DNA of 7,921 nt from CAZRZN01 sp964604565. GTDB lineage: Bacteria; Pseudomonadota; Alphaproteobacteria; Rhodobacterales; Rhodobacteraceae. Below the pieces are notes generated by a model, which was given only the letters and a program-made list of their open reading frames with translations, was not told the DNA's origin and ran no database searches. Position numbers and translations under genes: made by a program. Below are positions 7,031 through 7,921 of the stretch, piece after piece. The stretch lies in assembly GCA_964604565.1 (NCBI GenBank), contig CAZRZN010000207.1, positions 1 to 7,921 on the forward strand, given 5' to 3'. Position 1 is the first letter of the stretch; each line of letters starts with the position of its first letter.

Positions 7031-7444
7031 CTAAAGCTGCTGACCGGGAAGCTTCAGGGCTTGTTGAACCCAGCTTACAAGTTGCTCCTTTTCGAGTGCT
7101 TCGTCTTCGTGGACATCTAAATACCGAGTGCCTTCTACCTTAGAAGCCTTGGGCGGCACCGGATCGAGAGAAGACCCGGTCAAAAAGGTGATCTGGACGT
7201 AGTTCTTGTAGCAATACATTGCGAGAAAACAGCCATCGTCTTTGCGATAGAAAGGTGTATTCCATCGCACCTGTTTGCGAACCTCGGGGAAGGCTTTTTC
7301 GACGGTTGCGTCAATCTGTTCGCCAATGAGACTTTTCCAGCCGGGCATCGCTGAGATGTACGCCTGCACCGCTTCATCGCCATCACCCTTTGGAATGTAG
7401 GGGTTAGTGCTCGACGAATGTGTGGGTTTCTTTTTGTCGGTCAT
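7031..7444 (-). CDS. DUF1801 domain protein (YdhG-like fold)
   Basis: A 137-residue cytoplasmic protein of the DUF1801 family, small stand-alone proteins of unknown biochemical role. After a polar, Ser/Thr/Pro-rich N-terminal tail (1-25), the domain shows AVQAYISAMPGWKSLIGEQI (25-44) and then the family core VRKQVRWNTPFYRKDDG (55-71). The strands CFLAMYCYKNYVQITFLTG (72-90), TRYLDVHEDE (106-115) and a C-terminal helix ending near KLPG follow. Length and motif order are complete, so the gene looks intact. The ATG at 7444 lacks a clear Shine-Dalgarno sequence (upstream reads AAGCTCAACGT), so translation may be weak or leaderless. It is transcribed toward the TRAP operon and appears unrelated to it. 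No partner gene is visible upstream within the window. Confidence 0.85.
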   Translation of the reverse strand: MTDKKKPTHSSSTNPYIPKGDGDEAVQAYISAMPGWKSLIGEQIDATVEKAFPEVRKQVRWNTPFYRKDDGCFLAMYCYKNYVQITFLTGSSLDPVPPKASKVEGTRYLDVHEDEALEKEQLVSWVQQALKLPGQQL

Positions 7445-7511
7445 ACGTTGAGCTTAGCATGAAATTTGTACGAAGCCGACCATCGCCTTCTCGCAGCTTT
7501 ATGGTAGGTCT

Positions 7512-7524
7512 GGGCTCAGAGCCC
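7512..7524. repeat. Short perfect inverted repeat
   Basis: GGGCTCAGAGCCC forms a five-pair stem with a three-base loop. It is not followed by a T tract on either strand, so it is not a standard terminator. Function unknown. Confidence 0.4.
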
Positions 7525-7607
7525 GAATTCACCTTACACAGCACGAAGGTCCGGTGTTGGGAGACGGCCACGAACTTGCAAAGCCGGTTCCTGCGCAGTG
7601 CCAACCT

Positions 7608-7627
7608 CGATGCATGATGTAGCATCG
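7608..7627 (+). repeat. Short hairpin with nearby T run
   Basis: CGATGC and GCATCG form a six-pair stem with an eight-base loop, followed after two bases by GTTTTG. The stem is short and the T run is only four, so terminator function is doubtful. Confidence 0.25.
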
Positions 7628-7921
7628 CCGTTTTGATCATTCTGGCGGTGAATGGCCGCTTTTCCCTCTCCGAGACGAGATCCTCGCACCCGCAGCGAAA
7701 GCCCGTTTCCCACCCTTCCGGTAGGCGACGCGACCGGCCCGATCCGGACCTTCGCCACGCTCTCGTGCGCCGCAGTGCAGCTTCACCAGACCGGTCATTC
7801 GCCACGCGCGCAAAATCTTGAGGTCTGCGGTCTCACACTGTCCAGACAAGGTTGCGATCCGGTGCTACAATGGGTGTCGACGACAATCGGGTGTGCAGGT
7901 GCAGAAGGGACGTTGCCTTTG

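Larger units (their letters stand above)
7445..7921. other. GC-rich stretch without a supportable gene
   Basis: Several short overlapping frames are open on both strands, but none has a ribosome binding site, a recognisable domain or convincing codon use. The products are Arg/Ser/Pro-rich, as expected from GC-rich shadow frames. The general look, a stretch that translates to things like SHPSGRRRDRP, recalls from memory a degenerate sequence often seen between genes in Roseobacter genomes; I cannot verify that here. An ATG at 7870 opens a frame that runs off the window end, too short to judge. A weak sigma70-like pair, CAGACA (7843-7848) and TACAAT (7866-7871) with 17 bases between, precedes the window end but overlaps that ATG. 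Confidence 0.45.

Noticed and set aside
7404..7805. Minus-strand frame of 133 codons upstream of DUF1801
   Set aside because: It overlaps the start of the DUF1801 gene in another frame, has no ribosome binding site or known domain, and is Arg-rich.
7860..7895. Resemblance of GGTGCTACAATGGGTG to the 16S rRNA GTGCTACAATGG segment
   Set aside because: Only about a dozen bases match. The flanking sequence does not continue as 16S rRNA on either side.

Overview
The window looks like a chromosomal segment from an alphaproteobacterium, most likely the Roseobacter/Rhodobacteraceae group. This rests on gene style (GC-rich coding DNA, tightly overlapping acyl-CoA genes, a TRAP transporter with separate small and large membrane subunits) and not on any marker gene, so the assignment is moderate.

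Positions 1-6631 hold one compact plus-strand gene cluster that reads as an operon. It runs: a family III (CaiB/BaiF) CoA-transferase whose start lies just outside the window, an acyl-CoA dehydrogenase, a short MaoC-type hot-dog hydratase, a CitE/HpcH-type C-C lyase, then a TRAP transporter (small permease DctQ, large permease DctM, periplasmic binding protein DctP). Gaps are 0 to 28 bases and several stop and start codons overlap. The order suggests import of a carboxylic acid, activation by CoA transfer, alpha,beta-dehydrogenation, hydration of the double bond, and cleavage of the beta-hydroxyacyl-CoA. It resembles known routes for itaconate, mesaconate or methylsuccinate and the mycobacterial FadE19-MaoC-Rv2498c set, but the substrate cannot be read from the sequence.

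The main anomaly is that dctP is interrupted by an in-frame TAA at 6203-6205. Recognisable binding-protein sequence continues in the same frame to 6631. Everything else in the operon is intact, so this is either a recent nonsense mutation or a base error in the sequence. Two catabolic enzymes also show unusual active-site signatures: the dehydrogenase lacks the usual C-terminal catalytic Glu, and the hydratase has Asn where MaoC enzymes usually have Asp.

After the operon, 6632-7030 is AT-richer and holds no recognisable gene. A minus-strand DUF1801 gene follows (7031-7444), pointing back toward the operon. The remaining 7445-7921 is GC-rich, holds no gene I can support, and carries two small inverted repeats.
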